The translations under genes and the position numbers were made by a program. Under the pieces are notes generated by a model, which saw nothing but the letters and a program-made list of their open reading frames with translations, made no database searches and was not told the DNA's origin. This document shows positions 1 to 12,382 of a DNA stretch of 64,000 bases, one piece after another. The stretch comes from Dioscorea cayenensis subsp. rotundata (Eukaryota > Streptophyta > Magnoliopsida > Dioscoreales > Dioscoreaceae): positions 20,123,501 to 20,187,500 of the forward strand of contig NC_052474.1 of NCBI RefSeq assembly GCF_009730915.1, given 5' to 3'. Position 1 is the first letter of the stretch. Each line of letters begins with the position of its first letter.

Positions 1-519
1 ATGGACTGTGAATGATACCTTCATTAGAAATTTATTTTTGTGATGTTGTTTTAGTTGAGTTGGGTGCTTATTTAGTAGATGTTTGTAGTTGCATGCGAGA
101 GGATATATCCAGGACTCAGAATCATTAATTTTGTTACCTTATTCATGGTTGTCTTTAATATTGATATTGCTCTTGAGTAAGCATTCTTTATTGATTTGTT
201 TAGTGATTACCTTTTTTTTTGTACTATATCATTGTTTTGTGGTAGTTTTAGGGTATGTTTATGGTTGCATGTGAGTAGATGTATCCGGGACTGGAATTAT
301 CAAGTTTTTAACCTTGTTGATGGTTTTCGTTAAGATTGCTCTCATTTAAACTATTGGTATTGATAGGCTAAGTGATAAGTTTTGGATGAGCAAATTGCCA
401 TTTGAGTTTTTGTTGTTTATGAAGTGTTGAAATCTGAAGATCTAAAAGGATATTCAACGGTAGAATACCGTCATTCTGCTGAATTTGGTTGTCCAAACAA
501 TATTATCCATTAGTATACA
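1..519 (+). other. Upstream flank / 5' UTR of the bromodomain gene
   Basis: No convincing coding sequence is visible. Short open frames here are T-rich and resemble nothing. A pyrimidine-rich stretch ending in AG shortly before base 520 could be a splice acceptor in the 5' leader, so a 5'-UTR intron is possible but not shown. Confidence 0.4.
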
Positions 520-3500
520 ATGAAGCGTAAGCGAGGATCTAAGGCAGGTCATAAGAAAGGGAAAAAGAAAACCAAAGCTGCAGTGGACGCACTTGCCTCA
601 GCTCCAGTTTCTGTAAATACTGAAGAAGTTGTCTGCTCAGATGAAGCCAATGGCAGTCCACATAATAGTGAAATGGATATTGATCAGGCATCCCTTGGAT
701 CTGAAAAACCAGGGCATATGTCCAATATAAATGGTGATCCACCTGCCAACACAGCAACCGGCAAATTAAGTCATGGGCGTGTGAAGTTGAAGCTCAAGTC
801 CTCAAAAGCATTAGAACCTCATCAGAGTTACTCTGATGCACAAACACCAAGTGATACTGATAAGAGCAATGCACAAGTAGGTTTGGATAAGCTAGATGCA
901 AGCATACATAAAGATGAGGATAATCTACATTCTGATGGGCAGACGTCTGAAATGCAGAAAACCGCTGTGGTTAAGTACACAAAGAAAAAGGGAAGTATCA
1001 AGATCAAATCTTCTCAGGCTCTAGGCATATCAAGTGGAACTGTGCATGAGAAACAAGTCAATAAGATAAGTATTCCGAAGATTCCAGGAGAGCAGGTTTT
1101 GGTCCATGCAGATGACGGAAAGTCCAGAGATGCATCACTGCCCAGAAATTTGCGTCAAAGGGGTACAAAGGAGCTATATATGGATTCCCGTTATAATGAG
1201 AAAGAGTTGACTGCTTCTTTGATGGTAAGTTCTATCTTGCATGTATCATCATCTTTTATCCATCATTCCGTGGTTACAGTAGAAATTGGCACATTTTTCT
1301 TGTGTTTCAGGTGATTAAGAAAGTCATGAAAATGGAAGCAGCTGTACCCTTCAATGCTCCAGTGGATCCTGTGGCTCTTGGAATTCCTGTAGGTGTGATA
1401 GCCTGTTGCTAATATCCATTCAATGACCTTGAATGATGCTATTTATATGTAAAACTTGGTTGGGAATCTCTCCTGTATTCATTAACAAGTGTGAAAATTG
1501 TCTTCCAGGATTATTTTGATATTATAGACACTCCTATGGATTTTGGCACGATATCGCAGAATCTAGAAAATAGTCGCAAGTATAGGAATTCAGAAGATGT
1601 ATACAAAGATGTGCAGTATATTTGGGATAATTGTTGCAAGTACAACAATAAGGGTGATTACATTGTGGACCTTATGAAACGGGTGAAGAAGAACTTTATG
1701 AAGTATTGGACAGACGCTGGGTTGTACACTGACATACCAAGCAGCAGTATGTATTTCTTTTTCTTTAACTCTAATGCTTTTGATCTTTCCCTTTGCTCAT
1801 AGTATTGCATTGATGCAGAACGGTTATTTCTGAATCCTCTATTTAATCTGCTTTCTTGGCAACTTGTGTAGAAGACAAAGTTCTCTCTACTTCATTCTTT
1901 GTTTTGCTTTATTTTGATTGGGTCATGTTCTGACAATGAGGGTTATCCTTTAGGTCCTGCTGAAACCAACCCTAGTGAAAGTGCAGGACGACCTGGACAG
2001 GCTAAGTTACACACAAAGGGCAAGCATAAACGCCGCCGTCTCGGGTATGCTAGTTAATCCTGCACGTTTCTGCTAGTTTCTAAAATCTACAGTAAATCAG
2101 ATTGATATTTAAAAGGTTATTCACTTGTAATGCTTTTATCTTTTATCCGCCATCCTTCATATTTTGATGAATAATTAACATTCTTAGAGAAATATTTCTT
2201 TAGTGTCTAAACTCATGATTTGTGATGATGTTTGTGCAAAAATGCTTGTTGTGGTTATATTTATCACCTGACCTGTAGTCGTATTTATCATTCGTAATGT
2301 TATTCTCAAGTTCTGTATCCTTCCATTAAATGGTGCATTATTACTGGAATATGTTTTTTGTTTTGATGATTTTAATTAGTTAATTTGCAAAATTTTTGAG
2401 GCAGTTTACAAGGAATGGTTGATGTGATGTTTTCATGTATTTTCACTATCTTGCCTGCTTAGTATGTTAACTGAAGTATTCCTTTCTGCTGCAGAACTGA
2501 TCACCACAAAAGTGACTGCCTTTGTGCTGTATGTGTTGTCAGGCGCCGCAGGAAAGAACGGCAAGAGGACTTAGCTGTGGTGGATAATCAAACAGCAACA
2601 AGTGATGTTAGTCTTTCCCGAGACTATAAAGCAGAGGTGGGATCCAATTCTTCCTATTTGTGGCCATCTTAGGAAATTTATTTACTATGAACTTGATGCT
2701 AGATCTGCTCTTTTAATAGGACTACTAGTATTTAGAAGCTAGATTGGCGCAAGGAAAACTTGAACCATTATATATAATAGATACAATGTAGTAATCCAGG
2801 AAAACCTAACTCGGCAATAATTAACTTTTCTGAATTTCATGCAAGAGACATTTGGTGAAGTATTTATTTTAATACAACAACTTATGTTAATTCTGCATGC
2901 AGGATTTGTTGCATGTAGGGTCTGCCTTTGTTCTGTATACTTGAGAACCTCCTTAGAGGAGCAAAATGGCATTCAACATTCATATCTATGATTAGGTTTT
3001 TGATGTATCTTAATATGTCTTCAACATCAGTGCATGTGATTGCTTATAACTATTTATATATTGACGCTTTTGTTCATCACCATATTCTCTATTCTCCAAA
3101 TCTTCTGATTCTGAAATTCTAGTTTATCACGAAGCATTTGCAGGAAAAGTCTCCAATAGATAACCTTTATAGTGAGAATGCATCATCAAGTGTGGATCAC
3201 TCCATGGAAACTGAAGCAAATGTGGATACTGAAGAAGCAGAGAATGAGAAGATCAACTACTTAGAGCGGCCAGAACCGCAGCAGCAAGGTGCAGTTGACA
3301 ATGAGCTGGAACTGCAACAAAATGCGAGTGGTAGCAGTGAGATGTCGGAGCAGACGCCACTTGAAAATGTTATTCAGGACTCCGACCGACAATCTCAAGA
3401 GCCTGAACCTGAGTTTAGGCAACTGGATGACCTGAAAGATGGAGTTCTTCATCAACAAGAAGCCGGGAGACTGCAACCAGTAAGCTTTTGTTTTTGACAT

Positions 3501-3761
3501 TGATGTTCATAGAAGGAAATGTGCATCCGTCGGTTTTATAATTTACATTTTCTGCTTCAGGAATCAGCTGGGAGAAATTATCAAATCAAATTGAGAGAGG
3601 AGGATTTGGAGGAGAATCATTCAGCTCTGCAGTTATGCAGAAACCTTTTCTCAACTGACCATAAATCTGTCTGGAACAGCCCCCGTTCCTTGTTTCATCA
3701 CCGTGCGCCTGTGCAAGACAGCCTCATTCATGCCGCAATCTCGACATTTCTTAAACACTAA
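520..3761 (+). CDS. Bromodomain-containing nuclear protein, 7 exons, 596 aa
   Basis: I read exons 520-1224, 1311-1388, 1509-1746, 1954-2044, 2495-2636, 3144-3479 and 3561-3761. All introns are GT-AG and the phases close exactly to 597 codons with the stop. The N-terminus (MKRKRGSKAGHKKGKKK) is a basic, likely nuclear-localisation segment. The bromodomain lies at about residues 235-335. The WPF shelf appears as VPF (247-249), PMDFGTI starts at 270, and the acetyl-lysine-binding Asn is N307 in CKYNN. After it come a basic KHKRRR stretch and a short Cys/Arg motif (SDCLCAVCVVRRRRKER), then an acidic Glu/Gln-rich C-terminus. The family reads acetylated histones; plant relatives are chromatin factors, some of them SWI/SNF-associated. 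I cannot assign it to a named Arabidopsis BRD protein. Only the domain identity is firm. Confidence 0.88.
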
Positions 3762-4249
3762 AAGAGCATAGCTCATGCTCCGTCCATGCTTTGTCGTCGG
3801 AAATCTCTTGCTGTCGAAAATCTCATGCGGTTCTTTTATAAGTTGTAATTGAACTATTTAATGATCTCTTCCTGTAAAAATTGCAATGCTTTTAACCTTG
3901 AATCTGTGAATGACTCTATATATACATTCTGACTGGGAGTTGGATTGTGTTAGGGAAGAACTTAATAATTGTACACCAGTGAGGTGAGCTGCTGATAAGA
4001 TCATAAAACTATTATGAAAATCATGTTTGCTAATATATTTTTATTAAATTGTTTTATATATTTATATAATTTTATAGCGAATTTAATTTGTAAAAATTTA
4101 TACAAAATAGTTTATGTTTTATACAAATTTAATTAATATTTTATAAAAAAATATATAAATAAACATAATTTTACAGAAAAAAAAAACGGTATACACATGA
4201 ATCATCTCTTCTCTCTCTCTATTTGTGTGTGTTTCTCCCCTTGTTGGCA
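3762..4249. other. Intergenic: 3' flank of the bromodomain gene
   Basis: This stretch carries the 3' UTR (no single poly(A) signal stands out) and then AT-rich spacer. A CT-rich tract lies just before base 4250 and may be the 5' leader of the permease relic. I see no other gene. Confidence 0.4.
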
Positions 4250-6740
4250 ATGGAGGAAGCTGTGGCTGTGGATGATGGTAAGGTGACAATGGAGGAAGCT
4301 GTGACTGTGGATGATGGTAGGGATAGAACAGGTAAGTGTAGTTCCTTGAAAGATGATCAATTTTTGTACTAGTTTCCATAAAGCAAATCATGCATGAGTT
4401 TGTTGAATAGCTGAAAATTTTCCAATGTATTCTTTCCTTATAAATGTTATAGATTGTGATTAATAAATATATAGTCAGACTGCAGACTAATGCTGCCAAT
4501 GGTTTTAGTTTTGATTCTATTGAATAATTATATCATAAACCCTACAAAAATCCCCCTTTTGGTGCTTGGAACAATGTACATTTGTGCATTGTGATGTTAC
4601 TGGTTTTAGTTTTGATTCTATAATTCTATTGAATGTTGATATCATAAACCCTGCAAAATCCCCTCTTGTAGTGCTTACAAAAATGTGCATTTGTGCATGA
4701 TTTATATGGGCAAGATGATACATGGAACTCTCAAGTTTGTGATGAATGATTTAGATGTGCTAGGGTTGTTAATGGTTTTAATTTGATTCTATTGAATGAT
4801 ATCATAAACTCTTCAAAACCCCCTTTTTCATTGTTTAGACTAATACATTTGTGTATATGGAACTTATTGGAATTGATTTTAGGGACTCTGTGGAGTGCAA
4901 CAGCTCATGCACTTACAACGATGGTCGGAACAGGGGTGTTGGCATTGCCATGGGTTGTTTCTCAATTAGGTTGGATTTTAGGCTCTATTGCTATAATTTT
5001 GTTCGCTTCTGTTACCTATTACATTGTTGTTCTTCTCTGTGATTGTTATCGATCCCCTAATCCGATTACTGGGAGCCAAAACTACACATACATGGATGCT
5101 ATCCAAACATGCCTTGGTAATGTCACTTGAAATTTATATTTATTTGTTGTTTAACCGATGTTGAATCTACTTTTAAAGTACTAATATACATGCATTTGTA
5201 TCTTATTAGGCGAGATAGATGTATTATTTTGTGGCATTGCACAGTATGCTGTGCTATGGGGTACAATGGTGGGATATTCCATTACTTTGGCTATGTGTGT
5301 CCTGTGAGTTGAAATCTTTAGTACTTACTTGTGTTTATAAAAAATTCCTCATAAGTATTTCTGATAATTTTCCTTTTTTCTGCATGTATTTTATTTGCTT
5401 AAGAGCTATCAGGATATCACATTGTGTCCATAGATGGGGTCGTAATGCATCGTGCAATGTTTCGGCAGTTAAATATGTTATGATCTATACTATCATACAA
5501 GTGTTTTTTGTCACAGTTCTCCAATTTGGAGAAGGTTTCATCCATCTCATTCATTTCAGCAGCAATGTCACTTGTATACTCCTCAATTGCATTTTATTTA
5601 TGTGTGGCTGATTTCTTTATTCACCCAAAGCCAAGAGGAACTTTATTTGGAGTCAAACTTGGGACGAGAAATTTTTCTAGATTAACTAAGGTCTGGGCTT
5701 CATTCCAAGCTCTCGGAAATGTAGCTTTTGATTTCACTTATTCCATGTTGCTTATAGAAATTGAGGTATGTCAATATACACGAAAAAATAACTTCTTTTA
5801 CTTATTAAATATCATTTGCTCAAGTCATTAAACATGCTTGTAATTCTAAGGATACTTTGAGATCTCCACCACCAGAGAGTAAGACGATGAAGATAGCTAG
5901 CAAGTACAGCATCCAATTGATGGCATTGTTCTATGTGAATGATACCCTAGGGAATGATACCCCTGGAAACATCCATACAGGGTTATATGAGCCTTCGTGG
6001 CTTGTAGATATTGCGAATCTCTCGGTCCTCATACATCTAATTTGCGGATATCAGGTGTGTTTCAATTTTACTAGTTCATACACTTCTTGAATATATTTTT
6101 AATGCAAGTCATTCTCCAAGTTGACCAAAAGCTGGAAAGCTGTTCACTATTTAGATTGAAAGCTTATCACCAAGCTAATTTGATCATTCTATTTGTAGCA
6201 TATGAATTGAGAATGGAGGAGAAATCAATATATTATTAGTAAACCAAAATACTACACAAGACATCCACATTCACAATAGCAGATTCTGGTTATATACTAA
6301 GATACCAAATATTTTCAACATTCATGCTAATTCTCTATCGGCAATGTCACCCTGCTTGTTCCAGGTATTTGCACAACCCCTCTTCGCACGGCACAAGAAA
6401 TGTCTAACTGCAAGATGGCCGAATTCAAGCTTCTCGAACAATGTCTACACTGTAAAACTTCCCTTTACTGCATCAAAATCATTGTAGTTCACCCTTTGCA
6501 AGCTTCTTCAATGCAATTCTAGGCTTGTTTGGTGCACTGAGCTTCTGACCGCTAACCGTGCACTACCTATTGACTATGTACATCACTCAAGCAAAGGTGA
6601 AGAAGGGACACCTTAAGTGGATAATTCTCCAAGCCATGAGTTTGATCTGTCTTTTTCTTTCACTTGCCAGTGCTATAGGTTCAATTGCAGATATCATTGG
6701 ACATTTTAAGAATGCTAAATTTTTCAAGATTGAACTCTAA
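4250..6740 (+). pseudogene. Amino-acid permease (AAP family) pseudogene
   Basis: Exon-like blocks match plant AAP H+/amino-acid symporters in order. 4250-4331 is an acidic N-terminus. 4883-5116 encodes GTLWSATAHALTTMVGTG. 5210 onward encodes the second conserved block. About 5403-5765 holds the SNC-like loop through the ALGNVAFDFTYS block. 5851-6054 encodes DTLRSPP to DIANLSVLIHL. 6365-6740 is the C-terminal block ending GSIADIIGHFK. Introns 1 and 2 still have good GT-AG sites. Lesions: a frame change at the T6 run 5504-5509; loss of about nine residues of the CGCMGYAAF-like membrane segment near 5935-5970, where AATGATACCC is duplicated; a TAG at 6485-6487; a further frame change; and TGA (6546-6548) where the family has Trp before PLTVY. 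The first exon also duplicates a 13-codon unit (MEEAVxVDDG). It is most likely a dead copy that would have imported amino acids at the plasma membrane. Confidence 0.85.
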
Positions 6741-6915
6741 TATATCTGTCTATATATATATATATATATATATGTTTTTCTGGGTAACTTCAAATATTCA
6801 GTTCTTTGCTCTGAAAACTTGTTAATTTCACTAATTTCGATCTGATAGGCTGATACAGTTTCTCCCATTAATTGCTATAAAATAGTTATTTAGACATGTG
6901 ATACAGATTACATTT
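6741..6915. other. Short spacer between convergent permease relic and receptor kinase
   Basis: The spacer contains a (TA)n run around 6751-6773. The permease relic (+) and the receptor kinase (-) end towards each other here, so it should hold both 3' UTRs. Nothing else is recognisable. Confidence 0.5.
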
Positions 6916-9868
6916 CTAGCCGTTCTTGGTGGGATGCTTAGCTTTAACAGCATTGCAAGGATTGGCATCTATCAGCATGTTGAGAACCTCTCTCATGGTT
7001 GGACGCGCTGACGGCAACTTCTTCGTGCAGAGTATCGCAATCTTCAAGACTTTGATCATGTCATCCTCAGCAGAAGCAGAAATCTTGGGGTCTAAAACTT
7101 GGAAGAACTTCATTCCATCAAGGTGAGTTGATACCCAGTAAACAATGTCTTTCCCTTCGCCGAAAATTGGATCTGTTGGGCTACGTCCTGTCAGTAATTC
7201 CAGCAGCACAACTCCAAAGCTATAGATATCACTCTTCTCTGTCAGCTTAACCGAATATGCGAGCTCTGCATTGAATCAAAGATCAGAACCAGTGATTCTT
7301 AATTGAAAGGAGTAACCAAATCAAAAACAAAATTGATGCATACCTGGAGCAATGTAACCATGAGTACCAGCAAAGGTAGACAATTCAGACTCTTCGGCAA
7401 TCTTTGCAATCCCGAAATCAGAAATCTTTGCTTCGTAATCTTCATCTAACAGTATGTTTGTGGATTTGATGTCTCTATGAACAATTGCAGGTGAGCAATC
7501 ATGGTGCAGATACATCAAGCCTTTGGCAGCCCCAACTGCTATCTTATACCGTTTGTTCCAGTCTAACTCCGGCTTCCCGCCTTTGAATTCGTGGCGAAGA
7601 GCTTGATAAAGATTACCATTTGGCATGTATTCAAACACAAGGAAGCTCACTGGACCTTTAGTCATACAAGCATAAAGTTTCAGTATGTTTCTGTGCTTGA
7701 TCTTGCCCAAGATAACTATTTCCGGCATTATAACTTTTGCGCCTTTGCCTTTCCACAATTGTTTTACTGCAACTGTTCCTCTGTTCTTATTCAGTTCCAA
7801 TCTGTAAACTTTACCAGCACCTCCACTTCCAATCAAATTGTCTTCTTCCAAGTTACAAATTTCTTCTGGATCAAGTTCTGTTGGATGGAAAGTTTCCACC
7901 TTCCAGTTTGAATCGTCTTCCATTCCGTCTTCTGAATCCTTCTGTCTTCTTGATTCTTCAAGTTTGAAGCTCTTGTAACTCACAAATACCAGTCCAAACA
8001 ATAGGACTATCATGGCCGACATTATCGACATGTAAACCAATCTCTTTCCTGACATTTTCTTCTTATGTTCATGGTTCATATTGCAGACACCCAACAAAGA
8101 ATCTCTCTGGTTTCTTAAATCACCATTATCATTGATGCAAAGTCCAGCATTCCCAACAAAGGCTTCATCTCCAGCTATAACCAGAAGTTCCGGCGGAATT
8201 CTTCCAGATAATTGGTTTCTTGATAAATCAAGTGCACTGAGTTTCAGTGATTGCAAACCATCTGGAATTGAACCTGAAAGTTTGTTTTGAGACAGATTCA
8301 GCGAGTTAAGAGATGTCAGCAAGTCTAACCTTTGTGGAATTGAACCACTGAATGAATTATCGGCAAGATTTAAGTCCACCATTTCACTGCACATACTGAT
8401 TTCTGAAGGTATAGATCCAGAAAACTCGTTGTCCTCCAAATGCAACGACGTTAGTTGTTTCAATTTGCCGATGGTTGAAGGTATTTGTCCAGAAAATGAA
8501 TTATTCGAAGCCACCAACTTCTGCAGCAAATCAAGGTTTCCAATCTCTGCTGGAAGCTCACCGGAAAACCTGTTATTCTGCACACTGAGTTGAGTAAGAC
8601 TCTGTGAAATGCCAATAACTGAAGATATTCCTCCTGTGAAACCATTATCTGATACATCGATGATCACAGCAGAAGGTAATCCCCATAGACCATCAGGAAC
8701 CTTTCCGGTGAATTGATTCTGATTGATCCTAAACCTCACCAGTGACTTGCAACGTGCATAAGTATCCGGGAACTCACCGTCGAAGTTGTTCCCAAGAGCA
8801 AGCAGAAAATTCAACTTGTTGGTCTGGCATAAGTACCTGGGGAAGCTGCCGGAGAAGTTGTTTTCAGATATATCGATACTGGCAAGTGGCGCATAGCGGG
8901 CGAAGTTTGCAGGGAACTCACCAGAGAAATTGTTTTCATATAAAGAGAAGCCAATTAGGAACTCCAAGTCACCGAAAACCCGGAGGAAGTTCACCGGACA
9001 AATTGTTGCTGAATACTTGAAACACCTTCAATTTCTTCAGTGTGCCAAGTTTTGGAGGGAGTGTTCCACTCAGTTGATTATGGGAGACATCAATTTCAAG
9101 CAGGTTGCTGAGTTCTGCTATTTCTGCTGGGAACTCTCCAGTGAGATTATTCTGAAATAGCTCGATCTTTGAAAGGTTTCTTAGATTGGATATGCCTTTC
9201 GGAAATTCTCCGACAAGATGGTTCTTTGAAAGATCCAATGTCTCCAGTGATGTGAATTGGGAAATGAAAGCTGGAATCTCTCCTCTGAGATTGCATTGCT
9301 TCAAGAACAAACTTGTCAAGTTCTTCAGATTGCCAATGCTCTCCAGACTCCCTCCTTCGTCGAAGTTATTTTCCGCCAAGCCAAGGTTGACAAGGCTAGT
9401 GAGCCCACCAATCCATGCAGGAAATTCACCGGTGAATTTGTTGTCAGAAACATCAAGAGTTGTCAAGTTTGTCAAAGAAGAAAGATTAGGCAAGTTCCCA
9501 CCGAGCTTGTTATACGAAACATTGAGAACCTGCAAACCTGAGCACTTCACAATCTCTGCAGGGAGAGTGCCAGAGATTTGATTCTCTCCAAGCTCAAGAG
9601 TTTTCAGGCTCTCAAGTTTAGAAACCGAAGCCGATATGTTGCCCGAAAGAGACCAGTTCGTAAGCGAAACACCGATGACTTGCCCGGAGGTTGTAACATC
9701 ACAAGTAACACCATGAAACTGGCAGGGGGATTGAGATTCAATCCAGTTATCAAGATAGTTCAGAGGATCAATCAGCTGGCTTTTGAACTCCAGAAGAGCT
9801 TTAGTTTCAATTGATTGAGAATTTGAGATTGTGGTCAAGCACAGCAAAACAAGAGCAGCAGCAAACAT
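6916..9868 (-). CDS. CEPR2: LRR receptor-like kinase, CEPR2 type (one apparent frameshift)
   Basis: This is a plasma-membrane receptor of LRR subfamily XI; Arabidopsis CEPR2 perceives C-terminally encoded peptides. Two exons are read on the minus strand: 9868-7344 and 7265-6916, with intron 7266-7343. The protein, about 957 aa, is close to the 977 aa of Arabidopsis CEPR2. In order it shows a signal peptide (MFAAALVLLCLTTISNSQS), an LRRNT region ending SPCQFHGVTC, about 20 LRRs, a membrane span (near 7990-8040), and a kinase. The kinase has the glycine loop IGSGGAGKVY, lysine in VAVKQLW, HRD in IVHRDIKSTNILL, DFG in ISDFGIAK, and GTHGYIAPE split by the intron, so it is an RD kinase. The start at 9868 is chosen because it gives the signal peptide directly. 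The frame breaks once, at the A4 run 8975-8978 (plus strand). Removing one A restores the family sequence PPGFGDLEF, and everything either side is undamaged. That suggests a sequencing or assembly error, or a very recent mutation. Confidence 0.87.
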
Positions 9869-10300
9869 GAACTTCTTTTGCCATCACAGCAGCAAAAACA
9901 AGTTCAATCTTTGGAATTCACTGAAAATGAGAATTACAACTCTGAATCAAACTTGATGTTTGGATTTGCAGCAAATAAACAGAAAAGTGAATGAAGTGAG
10001 TACCTGAAAAACAATACCTTGAATTGAAATCAAGCACAAAACTCAGCAGTTTCACTTCAGATATCGTTCTAAGAATTCAGGAAATGGAGAATGATTGAAG
10101 AAAAAAAAAAGGAAACTTTGAGAACATCAAACCAAGAGAAGAAACAAAGGATTTGAACATGGATCTAATGATTGAGTGAGTGATTTGTTTATGGGGATTG
10201 GAGCAAGTTCACAGAGGGATCCAACAAAGAGACAAAGATGATGCTAAGGTTTTTGTAGCCTCTCTTGGCTTTATTGTTAGGCCTTGGCGCCATATCTAGT
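9869..10300 (-). other. Probable 5' leader and promoter of the CEPR2-like gene
   Basis: This is non-coding sequence upstream of the 9868 start. On the minus strand a TTGTTTTTCAG-like stretch at about 10004-10014 could be a 5'-UTR splice acceptor. No clear TATA box could be placed with confidence. Confidence 0.35.
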
Positions 10301-11590
10301 TAGGTAAAATTCAGTCTTAGTCCTTGCGGATACTAAAAGTTTTTTTATTTATTGGTGCCTATAATTTTATCACTTCCTTTTTGTTATGATTGGTGTGCAA
10401 TTCAATATGATATTTTTTGTGGGGACCAAAAAATAAAATAAAATTTCCTGTTCTTTTCCTGGTTTTTTTTCATCCATACACCTGCAAAAAAAAAAAAAAT
10501 TAATTGATTATATAATTATTATATCTATACATCTAATAAAGAGGCAAGAGATATTTAAATTAGAGGTTAAAAAATAGTGTTATTATAAAATAATTTAATA
10601 ATTTAATAAAATAACACATGATTAACTACTTAGGTATAAATAATTTCAGATTATTATAAGGGTATGTATGTAAAAAACCCTTGTTGATACATTTGTCTTT
10701 CTATGTTTGATTTGATGGCACTTTGTTAGTTAATAATTAAGTATTAATTAAATTTTTAATAAAGAAACAATTTGAGCCATGTCATCAAATATCCATTCAT
10801 TAACTTTATCCTCTATATTTTATTAGTTTGGTGAGCCTTGAACCCTTCCTTCTCAAACTATTCTTCTAATTTCTAAGTGTTGGAGGGTGTGATATGCAAT
10901 TATTTTATGCATTCATTTTTTTTTAACTTTAAAAATTTAATTATTTGCAAATAAATTATAATAGAAGAAAAAAAATCCTTTAAAAAAAAAGTTGAAAGAT
11001 AAGACAAGCACAAGAACAAAGAACAAATCCCTTTGCATCAAACCAACACAATTTGTTGTTATTTTTGGACTTTTATAAAAAAATCCCAAAATTAGTGTTC
11101 ATGGATATTCATCACTATCAAAACTTGTCACCACCCAATTATCACATTAATTATTTAATTTAGTATTACTAAAAATATTAATACTAATTTTGTAATTAAT
11201 CCATAATTAATCATAAGCTTTCATTATTGATATATCCATATTTAGGATACATTAAAAAATAACAAGAAAGTTAATTATATAAGTAATAATAATGATATTG
11301 TGGACTAATAAAAACAATTTAACAATCATGGGGCTTAATTAAAAAAAAAATTATATATGCAAGTAATTATGTAATAAATAAAAATAATAATAAAAAAACA
11401 TACTAACGTGCCGCCCTTGATGCGTGAGAGAAAGAACAAAGAAAAGATATTGTAAGAATAATGAAAATGAAATAGAGAGATGTTGATGATTGAATCTTAA
11501 TTTGTTAGAGTTTGTGATGTTGTTATCAAGCTAATGGCCCCATTTTTATTTGGTCGGCGGTTCTAAATGGACCCATAATATTATAAATAA

Positions 11591-11592
<2 letters not shown>

Positions 11593-11655
<63 letters not shown>
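11593..11655. repeat. (AT)n microsatellite
   Basis: About 60 bases of uninterrupted AT dinucleotides, read directly. Confidence 0.95.
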
Positions 11656-11656
<1 letters not shown>

Positions 11657-11731
11657 CATTTGATAGATTAATAATTCATTGCTTCTTGTTTTATCTTGTT
11701 ATTATGTAATAAAAAAAAGCACATGTTATTT

Positions 11732-11732
<1 letters not shown>

Positions 11733-11769
<37 letters not shown>
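11733..11769. repeat. (AT)n microsatellite
   Basis: About 36 bases of AT dinucleotides, read directly. Confidence 0.93.
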
Positions 11770-11772
<3 letters not shown>

Positions 11773-12306
11773 CAGCTTATCAGTGCAAGTCTCTAACTAT
11801 TAATTTTAAATTGGGGTATTTATCACTTAGTATAAAAAAAAAACAATTAGAGGTTTAAAACTAAATTTCAAAATAGAGCTTTTAATTTATTTAGTATTTT
11901 TTTTATTTTTTAAATACCTATATGAGATGTTAATCTTTAATATGGTTATGAGAATTTATTATCACTTAAATAGGTGTTTTTAAATGTATAAGGAAAAGTT
12001 AAAGAATAAAGATAAAATATACCAATATAGATAATTTAATTTTTTTTATAATTAAAATAACTGTAGGTTATTTGGAAACAAAAGTGCTTTAAATATCTTA
12101 GATTTCAAATTATTTATTTTAATATCTTAATTTACTATTTTAAATTTTAAAAATTAGTTGAAATTATATTATATTAATTAAGGATTATTTTTCCCCAAAA
12201 AAAATAATTTATTAATTTATTATAATAAATAATTATTTAGAAGCCGCCCATAAAACAATGGTTTAAAATACCTTACCCTTGGACATCACCGTGCATTATA
12301 TATGAA

Positions 12307-12311
<5 letters not shown>

Positions 12312-12379
<68 letters not shown>
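12312..12379. repeat. (AT)n microsatellite
   Basis: About 68 bases of AT dinucleotides. An open frame running through it on the minus strand (poly Tyr-Ile) is an artefact of the repeat. Confidence 0.95.

Positions 12380-12382
<3 letters not shown>

Noticed and set aside
1491-1802. Frame starting MKIVFQDYF as a separate gene start
   Set aside because: Its beginning is intron; the exon starts at 1509 after a clear TTCCAG acceptor and belongs to the bromodomain gene.
8742-9581. Plus-strand open frames opposite the LRR region
   Set aside because: They are antisense shadows of the receptor kinase; the repeated LRR codons keep the other strand open.
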